This document shows, one piece after another, positions 33,274-44,953 of a stretch of 64,000 nucleotides of DNA. The DNA lies in assembly GCA_963970005.1 (NCBI GenBank), contig CAXAMN010015424.1, forward strand, positions 62,001 to 126,000. The letters run 5' to 3'. The stretch comes from Durusdinium trenchii. Taxonomy: Eukaryota; Sar; Dinophyceae; Suessiales; Symbiodiniaceae. The notes below the pieces were generated by a model. That model had not been told where the DNA came from, did no database searches, and saw nothing but the letters and a program-made list of their open reading frames with translations. Both the position numbers and the translations under genes were made by a program. Position 1 is the stretch's first letter; each line of letters begins with the position of its first letter.

Positions 33274-33809
33274 TCTTGAATGGATCTTCAACTCAAGTCA
33301 CAGTCTTGGAGTTCATGAACTCCAGTTGAGTGGCCCGAATGGCGGAAAACCCTTTATAACGTATGGTTTTCTAGCCCTCCCTCAGCATGTTGCTTTCTGG
33401 GCAAGCCTCCCTTTCACCCAACATGTTGCAACCCTTCTTGGACAAAGCAAGACAAATTCGTAGAAACGAGCGGTCTTAGAAGCTGCACATGTATTTTTGA
33501 GTCTTGACCCTCTACAGTGGCCATCTCAAGGAGCATCACGTTCGTCACAAGGACTCTTATAGTGGCGGAGATCTACGAAAGCTTTCTTTCCCATGTTCGG
33601 TCGTCCAGGTGGCACGCTGTGACTTAAATGCCCGTGAGTGACAACTCACATGGTGACAGCTCACACCGCCCGACACCCTCCAGCAAAATGATCAAATCAA
33701 AAGGTCAACAAATAGAACCTACTAGGTTACCAGATTCCTGTAAAACACAATTCTGCGGTAGGAGGATCTTCCCTCAAAACGAGACCCGCGACCGGACGTG
33801 CCCACCCAG

Positions 33810-33905
33810 GTCGCGGGCTTCAGCGCCCTCTGCGCCGCGTCGCGCTGCCAGTGGCGCGCGGCGTTGCGCGCGGTGGAGCTGGCGCTGGGCGCGGGGAGAG
33901 CCACG
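33810..33905 (+). CDS. PPR-motif exon, phase 0-0
   Basis: CACCCAG|GTC and CCACG|GTGGGG delimit 96 bases. The frame reads VAGFSALCAASRCQWRAALR, then AVELALGAGRAT, with the FSAL-C, QWRAAL and LAL features of one PPR motif. Confidence 0.7.
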
Positions 33906-34054
33906 GTGGGGCAGCGCTAGTTCTCTTCGCTTTGGGATGGTTATATAAGTCTAAGTGGCCTTTGTGGAGGGCGGGGTATTAGTAGTGAGGCTTTCGTACT
34001 TGTAGTGGTGGGGTTTGAAATAATTATTGGACTCCAAACTGCTGGAGCTTCCAC

Positions 34055-34150
34055 TTGCGGTGCAGCCTTGCAATGGTCTCTATCACGCCCAACATCAGCT
34101 TTCAAGCGCGGCCCAGGTTTCACAACCTACCTGATCCGACCGGCACGGCG
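34055..34150 (+). CDS. possible PPR-motif exon
   Basis: The frame reads CSLAMVSITPNISFQARPRF, where ITPNISF-x-A resembles a PPR motif start. A downstream alanine/serine-rich stretch to 34315 has no clear family. The next ~900 bases (34316-35210) contain no supported exon. Confidence 0.4.
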
Positions 34151-35210
34151 ACGCTACTTTCACAGGTCGTCATGTATGCCTCCACCCTCGAAGCCGCTTC
34201 TTGTGCCGCGGCCTGTGCTGCTTCTGCGGGTGCTTCGGTGGCATCGGTGTGGCTCATGCACAGCTTAGAGGCGCTGGAGACCTGGGGGAGAGTACCTAGA
34301 CTGCCGGATCCTTGAACAACGTAAGAGCACAACGTCCAGTGGCAGGATGACCACAGGAATGTAGTAGTGCTTCAAGTGGCAGGTCATGGTGCCAATTCCT
34401 GGCCTCGGATGATTTCCGTCCTCTGTTGGGTGTTGTGTGACCTCACGCGGCGCCGGGAAGTCCTGGGGTTCCCTGCAGGAAGCAGCGTGGGACTTGCGCT
34501 GTCAGGCTCAGAAGGCGAGTGTGGGCTGAAGGGTGACGTTGGCAGGGGGAGGTAGGGGCGGGGCGGCACAAAGCGTTTGGCGATTCAACTGGGTCAGATG
34601 AGACGAGCATGATTGACCAACAAATCAACTGTCACACACAACGTTGGTTGAAAAACAAGGGCATCGAAGGGAGGTCTATATTTAGCCATCCGGCTTGCAA
34701 GGATTGAGGAAGGGTTCTCGGTTTGGTGCTTTTGTGCTCTTCACGTCCTCGACTGAAGTGTCCAACCTCCTTGGATGACCACTGCCCCCCCCCCTCCCCC
34801 ATTTCCAGGAGTAGAGCCTCCGCCGGCAGACCGTGCCAGCCCATCGGCCCGTGTGGCCGTTCCTGTGCGGAGAAAAGAGACGGAGCGGGACGGGCGAGGG
34901 ACTCAGTGGATGGGATTCTGCTTGAAGGACTTCCCCCCAAAAAGTACTTTGAGTGGATCCCATGATAAAGTGCTTGAATCGAAGGATACATCCCATCCCA
35001 TCAAGTACACTTACTTGACCCCCCAAATCCTGAAGGATTCTATGAAGTACTTGATGTGACTGTGATCCATTCGGTCAGATGACCCGCTCATTTGGGCAGA
35101 GCAACCCATGCAAAGGCGGCATTTGCACCTTCTCAACTTGGTGACGGCAAACGGTCCCTTCTATGATCGGCTCTCGTTCCTCACACGTCTGTGGGATTGA
35201 TCACGGGGAG

Positions 35211-35291
35211 GCCAGTGGCAGCACGCTGTGCGGTTGCTGATGGACATGGAAGATCGTCAGGCGCAGAGGGAGCGCGCAGGGAGTGGTTAGG
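35211..35291 (+). CDS. PPR-motif exon
   Basis: The frame reads GQWQHAVRLLMDMEDRQAQR, a canonical second helix (GQWQ-x-AV-x-LL-x-DM). An AG lies just before it; TAG follows unless a donor is used. Confidence 0.65.
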
Positions 35292-35639
35292 GAGCAGCGG
35301 GGTGAGCTTGGGCGAAGCGAGGTTCCCTTGGCACGGGAGGATGCCAGCGAAGTCTCCCAAGCAATTAATACAGCTGCCGAGCCGATCAGGTTTGAGAAAA
35401 GGCTCAAGTTCAACTTCCTCTCCTCTGCGCTGGGTATTCAGATGCATGTTGCCACCCCTAGAAAAGAGATGGTCTTGAACAGTTGGAGACCATGAACACC
35501 TTGCTAACCAAAAAATTCCTCCGACAACCTCCACGAAATCCCGGGACAACCGGCGGTTTTGCATGAGTTCTTCTCTCCGCGTTCCTGTCGACGTCTCCAC
35601 AGCGCGAACCGCCGCCGCGAGGGCGTCGTTTCGTCGCAG

Positions 35640-35710
35640 GTGCAACGGGACGGAGTCGCCGTGAAGGCCACGATCACCGCCTGCGAACGAGGCGACCGAC
35701 CGCACGTGGA
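35640..35710 (+). CDS. PPR-motif exon
   Basis: After GTCGCAG| the frame reads VQRDGVAVKATITACERGDR, matching the first PPR helix (V-x3-GV-x2-KATITACE-x-G). It starts in phase 0. Confidence 0.65.
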
Positions 35711-35942
35711 ACGTGCGTGGAACGGCGTGCGTGTTGGGCGGCATGGTGTGGAAAAGCCAGGGCCAAAAGCACGTGTAGCACAGAAAGGAGAGCTTATTTT
35801 CCACACATCACATGCTTGACAAAAGTGTTTGCCATGGTATGGACATGAATCTATTTTTGCCAACTAACGATGACGAGCTTCCATTATCTGCGCCTTTAAT
35901 AGAGCTTCGTACTTTGCTACCGAATTGCATTTGACGAGGTAG

Positions 35943-36042
35943 CGAATGGGAAGGAGCACTTCTCTTGCTGTCCTTCATGGAGCTTGTGGCACTTCAACAG
36001 GATGTGGTGGCGTTCAATGCCGTGATGAGTGCTTGTGAGAAC
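35943..36042 (+). CDS. PPR-motif exon spanning two motifs
   Basis: The frame reads EWEGALLLLSFMELVAL, then QQDVVAFNAVMSACEN. This is the second helix of one motif joined to the first helix of the next. It is bounded by GGTAG| and GAAC|GTGGGG. The joined motifs show the correct 35-residue spacing. Confidence 0.7.
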
Positions 36043-36989
36043 GTGGGGGAGTTGCATGGCCGAATTAGGCACCCCTCAGGGGCAGTGGATGTGCTAGGAG
36101 TCTTTGCTTCAACGTTGTTCGAGGTTTTCGATGCAGTTTGATGCTATTTGTTTGTAGCTGTTCTCCTAAGTTTGCTGCTGCGGTGTATGCCATCATATTA
36201 TTGCATTCTATGAGAGCCACCCAGGTGGCAAGTGGCTTTGCATTTGCTGTGCCTCGGGTTGGAGAAGGGACACCTCAAGGGTATTGAGGACTGGGTATGG
36301 AGGGTATAAAGCAACCAAAGAACAAGGCGGCAACTTCAGTTTTTGAACACGTTTGTGCTTTGCCATCTTCATGTGCAGCCTAATTTATCTCTGGATTTCA
36401 TGCATGTCAGATCAATAACACCTTCAGATTCAGCTTCGGAAGATCAACACTGTTGCAGGAAGAAATCCTGAAACCATCTGAAACCCATCTCAAGAAGTTC
36501 TGTCCCATCATATCCCACTCTACCTCACTATACCCCACTACAGTTCAAGGAGTTCTGAGAGTTCTGAGCGTGATATCCCCCATGTAATCCGTGGATTCTT
36601 CCAGATCACCCGTGCACTTGACCGACCGCCGGTTTCGGCCACCACCGGCCGAAACCGTCCTCGGCAGCTCTCCCAGCGAGGCGGTCCATGGACTCCTTGG
36701 AGATCCAACCAGATGAGCCGCTCGGGGTGCGTTTTGCGGGCCTCCGGGGGTGGAAGCGCCCAAAGTTCTCCGCCGTTTTTGCCTTCTTTTTCGGGCTTGG
36801 AGCGGGTTTTCTTGGAGCTTCTACCAATTAGTAACATCACATGATGCCGCCTCACCGGGAGGAAACAACATAGTATACCAGTTGCAAGATTGCACATTAC
36901 CAGGAGGTGTTTTTGTAGAAACTGCGCATGCAGGTGTGACGCATTGCATGGAACAGGTTCTAACATATCGAACAGATCCCAGATCTCGG
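36043..36989. other. non-coding stretch within PPR block
   Basis: I see no exon. Overlapping proline/arginine-rich frames on the minus strand at 36538-37050 have no family features and overlap the next PPR exon in antisense. Confidence 0.4.
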
Positions 36990-37068
36990 CTGAGGATCTC
37001 CTTGAATGCTTGCCTGAGCTCCTGTGAAAAGGCGCACGAATGGCAGGCACCGATCCTGAGGGCGAAGA
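36990..37068 (+). CDS. PPR-motif exon
   Basis: The frame reads RISLNACLSSCEKAHEWQAP, matching ISLNA-x-LSSCEKA-x-EWQ. It then ends in lysines instead of a normal second helix, so the 3' edge is uncertain. Confidence 0.65.
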
Positions 37069-37474
37069 AGAAGAAGTTCATCCAATGGCGGTGACACATG
37101 TCCCGAGTTGGGTGTGCTAAAGGGTGCTGCATCCGAGGTTTCTGTCGGGTTATGTGTTTGTGATCTTTTTGAAGCAATTGATGCTTTTGCCTGAATGCTG
37201 ATAGACAAGTTCTCCAGGTTCTCCTGCCTAATTACCTACCTTCATCCATACTTTGATCCAATGGTGTGGGATGGATGGTCAATCACTAGCACTGTCATCA
37301 CACAGTTCAAACGGTATCCTCCTTGCAAAGATGCCCATAGATGGCCCTCAAACGACCTCTTCAGCAGTTCTTACCCAATTTCCCTTGCAACGCAGTCGTG
37401 ATGTGCATACTGGCCCCCGGCGGAAGATGGTGGAACTGTGGACGTGTTGCAAGGTTTTCTTGCGGTGTCATTTT

Positions 37475-37590
37475 GCTACTACTAGCGATACCCTTGTTAT
37501 TGGCTTCTATAGCTACTAGTAGCAATTGCCTTTGTTTCTAGTAGCGATGGCCTCAAATCTTCTCTCCAACCTAGTAGCTTCTTTGCTACC
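37475..37590. repeat. CTAGTAGC dispersed repeat, copy A
   Basis: Multiple CTACTAG/CTAGTAGC strings spaced about 15-25 bases apart, e.g. GCTACTAGTAGCAATTGCC and TAGTAGCGATGGCC. A related cluster is at 46905-47012. Confidence 0.7.
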
Positions 37591-37623
37591 CATTCCCCCT
37601 CCCCTCCCCTCCCGCCCTTCCAG

Positions 37624-37698
37624 GTGGCCCTCCAGCTCCTGGTTTTCGCCGAAAACGCCGACGTCATCGGCTACAACGCGGCGGCTCGGTGGAACCCG
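37624..37698 (+). CDS. PPR-motif exon
   Basis: After CTTCCAG| the frame reads VALQLLVFAENADVIGYNAA, then ARW. This is second helix, spacer and next first helix of the PPR family. It starts in phase 0 after a long pyrimidine tract. Confidence 0.65.
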
Positions 37699-38006
37699 GT
37701 GGAGGGCGCGGCGTGGGGGGCGCCGGGGGGCCAGCGGGCTGGGACAGGTAGCCCGGGGGTTTTCAAAGGCGGTTTCTCAGAAGGTTCCCTTCAGAGCTGT
37801 GGTAGATGAGTGTTTTCTTTTGGGGTGAACCTGGCCAGGAGACATAGTTTTGGTATGCTTTTGATGGTTTTTGTGTATTTTATTAATACAATGTTCACCT
37901 GATTCGATGCTTTGTTCGCAGGTAGGCCACTGGTCAAAGAAAGATGATGGGGGCTCGCGCTCACCTGTGTAGATTGCGTACCATCACGTTGCACCTTGAA
38001 CAAAGT

Positions 38007-38100
38007 TCAGTTCAACCGGAGGTCATCAGTGCTTGTGCCAACTGTGGCGAATGGCGAATGGCTTTGGCTGTGCTGGCCAAAATCACCGAAGTGCAGGCAG
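38007..38100 (+). CDS. PPR-motif exon
   Basis: The frame reads VQPEVISACANCGEWRMALA, then VLAKITEVQA. The motif is slightly shortened (VISACAN-x-GEWRMAL-x-VL). Exon limits are approximate. Confidence 0.65.
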
Positions 38101-38475
38101 ATCCACCCGCTCAAGAAATAGTTTCAGTTGGGAACACCCACGAGCGAACAAGAAGAGATTGCGCCTTTTATTATATGGTATTGCACCATATTGCATACAG
38201 TATGCCATACTGCACCCATGTTTTGACAGATTCCGACACCAAGCATGAGAGCTTAGACAGTTGGCTCAAGAATAAGGACTTTTTTGGCGGCATATTCTGG
38301 ACTAATAACTACTGTATATAATAATAACATTTGTCTCAGAGTGTCAGTTTTGTTTGAGCCCTTGTGCTTGCTTGGGCAACTGGTGCTATGTGGTGGATCT
38401 CCACCACAGACTGACGTGTCCAAACAATTCCACGCAATGAGTTGAAGGCTTCGTCGTTCTTGCCATTATGCCCAG

Positions 38476-38521
38476 GCGTTGCCCAACTGTATCAGCTTCA
38501 GCGCGGCTCGGCGGATTTCGG
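38476..38521 (+). CDS. short PPR-motif exon
   Basis: After TGCCCAG| the frame reads ALPNCISFSAARRIS, a PPR start with PN-x-ISFSAA. A GTGCGTC donor follows at 38522. The frame starts in phase 0. Confidence 0.6.
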
Positions 38522-38686
38522 GTGCGTCTGTTTCGTGGGGGGGGCAGCGGGCCTTTGGGTGAGATGGTCAGCCATTGAGGTCATCTGGTCTCATTGAGAG
38601 TTGCTGAGGCCCCATTTTTATCCAGTTTTGGTTATGAGACAATGACTGAGAAAAGGCCACATGACAATCAGACTCCAATAACCTAG

Positions 38687-38725
38687 GCCGCCATCAGTGC
38701 CTGTGAAAAAGCTTGGCGTTGGCAG
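38687..38725 (+). CDS. 39-base PPR micro-exon
   Basis: ACCTAG|GCC and GGCAG|GTGCGTG delimit 13 codons, AAISACEKAWRWQ, which is almost the consensus of the family. The exon is phase 0-0. It would complete the motif begun by the exon ending at 38521. Confidence 0.7.
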
Positions 38726-39508
38726 GTGCGTGTCGAGCAACAAAATATGTCAACCATGTTCACATGTTGAAAGTTTTTCTGTCGCTTTGCGTGGTTGTAC
38801 TCTCATGTTTGTGCACTTTCTCGGCCAGATTTTTTGTGTTGGTTTCAGTCTTGCACACCTTGCAGCAAACATTGGCATCAAGAAGGCCCAATATATTGGT
38901 GCATGCGCTGTAGATGATCCTGGATTTTGCATTGACGGTATTGCAATAAAGTACATGTTTTTCAGCTAGCGTTGGATTTTGGTCATGGCTCACAGCCACA
39001 GCAACCCCCGCGGGATACTGGGCAGGTCGCCTGCAGCTTGCTGGATGAGATGCCACGCTGGAAGGTTGAGATGAATGACGCTCAGCTGCGAAAAAGGGGA
39101 GAAAGACGAGAGACACACATTTTCCACCCGACTGGAACCTTTCAAAGTAGAGTCGCACCTTGTCACACCCAACCATTTTGAGTTGTCAGGTGGCTGCTAG
39201 TCATTTCTAAGTAAGCAGTGTAGCGGCAGGCTGGTCGCCCAACACGGTTGACGCGTCAGTGTTTGTTGGTGGGATTTACCCTGTGGTAATGCAATCCATG
39301 GACCCCTGAGATGAATTCCCCGGAGCTACTCAGCAACCAGAATCTCAATCTCATCCTGAGTGGTGGTGGTTCAGATGTTTTTAACTCCAAAAACTGTTTG
39401 GCAACAGAACCTTGAAGAACCCACCTTCCCGAAAAAGATCTACCAATTCAATGGTGCCAACCGCATTCGCCAGCCGCCAAGCGCCGTCAACGCTGACGCC
39501 GGTCGCAG

Positions 39509-39604
39509 GTGATTGGATGCAACGCAGCGCTGAGCGCCTGCGAGAAGTGCACGGTGTGGCCGGTGGCGCTGGAGCTGCTGCAGCTCGGCGGCTGCGCGGG
39601 ACTG
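39509..39604 (+). CDS. PPR-motif exon, phase 0-0
   Basis: GTCGCAG|GTG and GGGACTG|GTCAGT delimit 96 bases. The frame reads VIGCNAALSACEKCTVWPVA, then LELLQLGGCAGL. This is one full motif with consensus residues at nearly every conserved position. Confidence 0.75.
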
Positions 39605-40106
39605 GTCAGTTGGTGCAGGGCCATGGATGCCAAGGGAAGGCCTTTTTAAGGGGGAGGCTTTCCATTTCTTTTGGGATGCCAAAGGCGCCAGGTGATGTTT
39701 GGTATTTTGTTCCTTTCCTTTTGGATGTGGTGCGTCTTTAGTAACACTTTTTGTCACCTTTCTCCGTCTAACCCGACGGTTGAAGGAGGTCTCCATTGAA
39801 GGTTGGGCCAAGGTGTGGAGGGTCGTCCCTCCAAGGCATCCCCCGAGGCTTTCATCTTGGAACATCCCCCGTCTGCCACTGCAGAAACCACAGCTCCAGT
39901 TGAATTGAACAACCTCTTCCAGTGGGGGTGTTATCAATCAAGAGTCTACATGATGGCTGAACGTGAAGATTCCGTTGCTGCACTGGTAGGTGAGGGGACT
40001 GTATCACTTTCCCTATCTAGATGCTTGAAGAAAGCAAGGAATCAACTGTACAACCCACCTTCCACCTTGGTTTCATTCCGACACGTCTCCGTTCCCTTTT
40101 CTACAG

Positions 40107-40198
40107 CGCACGCCGCGAGGAACGCCTTTCCAGCGCTGGCAGTCCGTGCTGATGCGATCAGCTACAATGCGGTGCTGAGTGCCTGCGACAAAGGCAGG
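40107..40198 (+). CDS. PPR-motif exon
   Basis: TCTACAG|CGC opens a frame reading NAFPALAVRADAISYNAVLS, then ACDKGR, with a GTGGACG donor after it. DAISYNAVLSACDKG is a canonical first helix. Confidence 0.7.
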
Positions 40199-40539
40199 GT
40201 GGACGTGCCACACTGAGAAACTCAGAGGTTCAAGTGGTTCCAGGCTCTTCCAGGCATGGGATGCAGAACCCAGCGGGCCCCCGGTGGCAAGGGCTACTCA
40301 GAAGTGGGATCCCAAGAAGGACCAAATCGGGGACCTTGCAAGGTCTTATGAGCATCCTTCAACAAGACCACCGCAAACAGGTGAGTTAGAGGTGGTGTGG
40401 ATCCATGATCAAAACACCTGTCCTGGGTGCGCACCAACATGTTGGACCCATGATCCATTTTGTCCCCCAACAGTTTCGGCGGCACAGGCCCTCCCTGCCC
40501 TCACCCATCATAGATTCTTGCCTCCAGTTTCTCCTGCAG

Positions 40540-40653
40540 CGACGATCAGGCAAAGAGTGGCAGCTAGCGTTGTTTCTCCTTTCGCAGCACGTGGCCCCTG
40601 ATGAGATTAGCTGCAATGCGGCCATCAGCGCCTGTGCCAAAGGCCGGCTCCAT
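40540..40653 (+). CDS. PPR-motif exon spanning two motifs
   Basis: The frame reads RSGKEWQLALFLLSQHVAPD, then EISCNAAISACAKGR. This is the second helix of one motif and the first helix of the next with the correct V-x-PDE linker. The edges are approximate. Confidence 0.7.
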
Positions 40654-41028
40654 AGGACATGCTACTTCAACTATTTGCTTGCTCTATGCCAATCGCCTCC
40701 AATCACCCACCTGGCAGCTCTATGACTCTATCGGCTTCAGGGTTTGGAACACTGCATGGAGCGAGACTGGCCCGGTGGGACGGCCGGTCGTGACCAGATC
40801 GTTTTGGCCGCTCTGGGTGGACCGAGACCTGGGTCAACGGGCTTGTGTCCTGGTGGTGTGAACAGCCAGGTGGGTGATCAGTTCTTGACTTGCTTTACCG
40901 GAAACATCTACCAGAAAACCATTTAAAGTCACTTAGTGGGGCGCAAAGACCATGGCTTCCCGATGTTTCCTTTCTCGATGTTCCCTATTAAACCCGGCCC
41001 ATCCATTTTGATGCACTGCCAGGTCTCC

Positions 41029-41133
41029 TCCTCCGTTGCGCGTCGCTACGCGCCCGGGCCAGGTGACGAGTGGCGCCCGGCGACGGCGCTCTTCGGGAGC
41101 ATCGAGTGCCGTGGCGGTGTGGCGATCGGCAGG
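41029..41133 (+). CDS. PPR-motif exon
   Basis: The frame reads DEWRPATALFGSIECRGGVA, matching a second PPR helix and spacer (EW-x-PATALF). The preceding SSVARRYAPG is a poor first helix. It is the last PPR exon before the zinc-finger gene. Confidence 0.55.
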
Positions 41134-42595
41134 CATCCATTTTCGGAAGAACGTGATTCTTTTTGTTCGACGATGTTTCAATTCGGTTCGTCCCTCCCCA
41201 CGCCTTCAACAAGGCGCGGGAAGGGATGCGCCCTGGTTTAATTCTGTTGCCCCGGAATCGTCAGCACCGAGACCCCTCACGGTGGGGGATGGCGTGACGC
41301 AACGACTCCCGCAGTTATAGACGGCCCAACCGATCGCGGAGGCGACTGCTCAGGGCTCGGGTTCCGCGGCTCCGGCGCGAACGCCATGGCTCCCGAGACT
41401 CCACAGTGGCGGAAGGAGATGTCCATCCCATTTATTCCAGGAGTCGAGGGCGCCGGGGAGCGCGTGAGATGTAAATGTAGTGGGAGTGAAGGGAGCTGGA
41501 GCTGGGAACTGGGGTCTTTCAGCATCCTTTTTCTTTGGAATGGGCCTATTTTCCCGATGGTTCGGCACATATCCGCCAATTAAGTACACTTCTGAAGGGG
41601 TTTGGAGGTGATATCCTGGACAGTCGATGTGGGGCTATTTCAGTGGGCTATTTCCGTGAAGTACGTATAGTGCTTGCTAGGACGAGGGCAATCACGTATC
41701 GGTTGGATTCACGATTTTTTCATATCGAGGCACGGAACAGCGACGACGAGGACGGGGCATGTACTCCAGGATTCCCGGTACCAGGTCTAGTACTTCAAAA
41801 GTCAGAAGTGCCATGGTACCAGGGCTAGTACTCATCCTGGTACCATGGTGAATTGTGGAATTCTTCTCCGACCCTAAGAGATTGATACTTATAGTATACC
41901 TGTCGCGCTTCCTGTCGGGTCGGGGTGCTCTGGAGACCGGAGACCTGTAAGTACGTAGTGTGGAGATGTCCAGCCAGGTGACCCCGAACGCCCGCCCGGT
42001 GGCGCAGCTGGTACTTTTCCGTTGAACGAGCCGCATGCCTACTCGTTCCGGACCGGCGTCCTCTCATGGCACCCGAAGACCTTGGGTGGGCTCCGTGGGC
42101 GGCGCGAACATGCCCCACCACACCGGGTCCCCCGTGTCCCTTCGGTGGTGCTTCCATGCCCTTTGGGAAGATTTCGGGGACACTGTTGCAGCTAGAGCTC
42201 TTCACAACATCCACCAGAAGAAATTCCACAACATCCACTGTTGGGTAGTTCTTTTGTTGAAGGTAGGAATTCGCGCCATTTCTTCCTCCATCGCCAACAC
42301 CGGCCACCCAAGCCGAAGAGTCTGCAGACTCTCCCAGCAGCGGCGCAGGACCCTTGGAATCTTACCCTCCGGAGGCCATCGGAAGATCGGAGGACATTTG
42401 CAACTTTACCACTAGCCAAGCCAAAAAAGCCTCCCAAAAACGACTTCTTGTGATGATTATACGACGTTCCTGTTCTCCAGAACCAACACAGCCTCCCCGG
42501 CCAAAGCAACGTCGCCCCACTTCATCACCTCGGTGCACCAAACCGACGAAACCCAAGCAGCGCCGCCGCGGTGAAGCTCGCAGCTCCTCACCGTT
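41134..42595. other. stretch without a supported gene
   Basis: Apart from the 41811-41848 hairpin I find only short frames. One at about 41960-42025 (QVTPNARPVAQLVLF) faintly resembles PPR but is too short to call. Confidence 0.4.
41811..41848. repeat. perfect 13-bp hairpin with GGTACC arms
   Basis: CCATGGTACCAGG at 41811-41823 pairs perfectly with 41836-41848 around 12 bases. A third related string, GGTACCAGGTCTAGTACT, lies at 41778-41795, so the loop sequence CTAGTACT is also repeated. Confidence 0.85.
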
Positions 42596-42599
42596 CCGT

Positions 42600-44168
42600 C
42601 CCGTGCGCGAGGCGATTCGGGTGCAGAACACCTTCATCCACATCGTTAGTCCTCGCCCGCCGGAGCCGCATCTCTCCTGTCCCGCCAGCCGCATTGGTTG
42701 CCTCAAGGCCGGGAGCGGGGGCGGGTCCGGTCCGCGGGTGCGGCGGCGGGGTAGAGCGGAAGACTCGAAAAAAGGGTCGAGGTCGAGAGAAGACACCCCA
42801 AAAAAGGGGTGCAAAGGGTCTCATATAGGTCCATTTTGAAGGGGAAATATGAGGCCTCAACATCGAATTCGTGACATTTTGATGTGGTGTCTATGTCCAT
42901 CTATGACCATGTTTTCTTTTATTTTGGAGGACGTGCGTTGCGATGGAACCCACCGCACCCGCGGTCCGAGCGGCCCAGGCTCTCTTCCGTGAGGAGTCTG
43001 CGGCCAAGAAGGCGGGGGGCCGAAAGGGAGGAGGATCCGGTTCCATCGCGGAGGGGGATGGAAGAGGAAAAACATGGAAAAACCGTGACTCTATAAGTCC
43101 TAGCCTATAGGGAGGGCCTATGTGGGCTAGCTATAGGCTATAGGCGAGAGAAAGGAGGGACTTGCTTGTCTGACTTGTGCAGAAAACACATCTTTTTCAG
43201 AGACCTGTAGATCAAGATCAGTGAGTCTTGATAAGGTACATCGCAGTACATACATATATAAATATATATATCTACATCCGGTTGCTACTGGCTATCTAAA
43301 ATGAGTGTGGCAAACCACGGAAAACCCATTTTATTGGACTCATTTAGTTTATTTAGTTTAAAGGGCTTTCTAAAATGAGTCTTACATAAAATGGTGGCAC
43401 CGACAGATTTGCAAACTTGTCAAATTAGCCAGTTGTTTTAGATAACATTGTGAGAAAGTTGTTTTGCCATTTTCACTTTTCAGATTAAACGCCTTTGCTG
43501 TGTGAAACTCCTTTTGTTTCCGGATCAAATGATGGGGGGTGAAATGGGGGTGAACTTCTAAGTCGCTAGCAGCCCGGGGGGGCGGATCTACTCTTATTTA
43601 CCAACCTTTTCAACGATCTCCACCAGCCCCACCAGCCTCACCCCCCACCAGCCCAGTTCTGAGTTCCGAAGCTCCGAGTTCCGTGCAGGACGAACTCCTC
43701 TCTGATATCTCTGACAGCCCGTGGCTCTCTGCGCCCCTCATGGCCATCCCTCCGCCACCGAAGCCTCGTACGGCGACGGCGGCGGTGCTCGGGAGTGCAG
43801 CATTGCCCTCAGTGGGCAGCAAAGGACATCATGTGGAAGGCATGAGCTGCAAGCCCTGTGCCCCAGACCGCAAGAAGTGAGTGGATAAGAAAGCATCAAG
43901 GGTGGTTGGGTGGGTTGGGTCTGGAAAAGGATAGAAAAGGTATGAAAAGGTCCTTCTTGGGTGCTTGGGTGGCTGGGTGTGGTGTGCGCCACATCCTTTT
44001 TCCTTCCCCCTTCACGGCCGACCGACTGATTGAGGCGCGTTCCACCACGCGAAGGGCTGCAAGAACGGCATGACCTGCCCGTTCTGCCACCTGTGCGACC
44101 GCGGGGAGAAGAAACGACGGCAGAAGGCCAAGAACGCTCGGAAAGCGATGAGCCATGGTGGAGCGTGA
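42600..44168 (+). CDS. CCCH-type zinc-finger protein gene
   Basis: Exon A, about 42600-42730, contains IRVQNTFIHIVSP, the V-x-NTFIH box found near the N-terminus of dinoflagellate CCCH proteins. Exon B, about 43620-43857, carries a proline-rich segment and ends in SCKP plus one base of the next codon. Exon C, 44035-44168, has AFHHAKGCKNGMTCPFCHLC followed by RGEKKRRQKAKNARKA and TGA. Splicing 43857|GT to AG|44035 restores Cys, giving C-x7-C-x5-C-x3-H spacing. The basic tail fits RNA binding, as for other CCCH proteins; the target is unknown. Confidence 0.7.
43858..44034 (+). other. intron of the CCCH gene
   Basis: GT-AG intron of 177 bases that splits the second zinc-binding cysteine codon (T|GC). 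Read-through instead would give CKPCAPDRKK and stop. Confidence 0.6.
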
Positions 44169-44862
44169 ACCGCGTAGTTCGCTCATGGAGCCAGGACACA
44201 GAAGTGCATATAGTCCATAGTCCTTCCATGTCCTTCCTATGACATGTCAAGATGTTTCAGCACGACTTTTGGGGGTAACCGACCCGATAATGAGTCTTTT
44301 TTGGGTTCACCTTGAGGGATTTTTGTTGACCCTTCAATTGTTTCGAGGCACATGATGACGACTTCTGTGTCGGTAGGTGGCATAGTTGCAGAGTTACCCA
44401 GAGTTGCAGAGCCAGGAAACGGCCTAGCTGGCTCAGATTAGAGAATATGTACTCGACCCATCTTCGAAGGCACTGAGTTTCATGTATAGGGAGATGGGTG
44501 GAAAGAATTCAGGAGGCCTCCGCCACATGAGCCCTGTGGCCTCATTAGTCGACTGACACCCTGTGACTGCATGCGAACGCCCTTGGAGACATCCGCCTTC
44601 CTTCTGGAAAAGGCCGATTGGGCCATGAGGATTGGATGCAAAGCAGGATGGGCAGAGGATGGGAGGGGAACCTTTCAAGCTACCCAAAAATGGCCAGTTG
44701 GCCTTTCTGAGGTTCTTAGTTATAGAAGGTGAAGCAGCACCTTATACATGGGGTCCGTCCCGCCTATTCCTTGTAAATGACTTGTATATATCAAGGTGTG
44801 TAATGGAGACGTTTCGTATGGAGTGAAAATCCGACCACTCCAGAGCCGGGTCACGGGTCAAG

Positions 44863-44953
44863 GCGTCGCACGCTGGACGCCGCGCTCAGGTGCCGTGGCC
44901 TTCAGCGTGACCTCATCAGCCACAACGCCGTGGCTCGACACGAAGCGGAGCCG
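44863..44953 (+). CDS. PPR-motif exon
   Basis: The frame reads RRTLDAALRCRGLQRDLISH, then NAVARHEAEP. LISHNAVA is a PPR motif start, and LDAALRCRGLQRD is the end of the previous motif. It is bounded by CAAG|GCG and GCCG|GTGGGC. It begins the fourth PPR block. 44169-44862 shows no gene. Confidence 0.6.

Noticed and set aside
32692..33291. 199-codon minus-strand frame rich in histidine
   Set aside because: It is the complement of the GAT microsatellite and 33-bp repeat; no domain.
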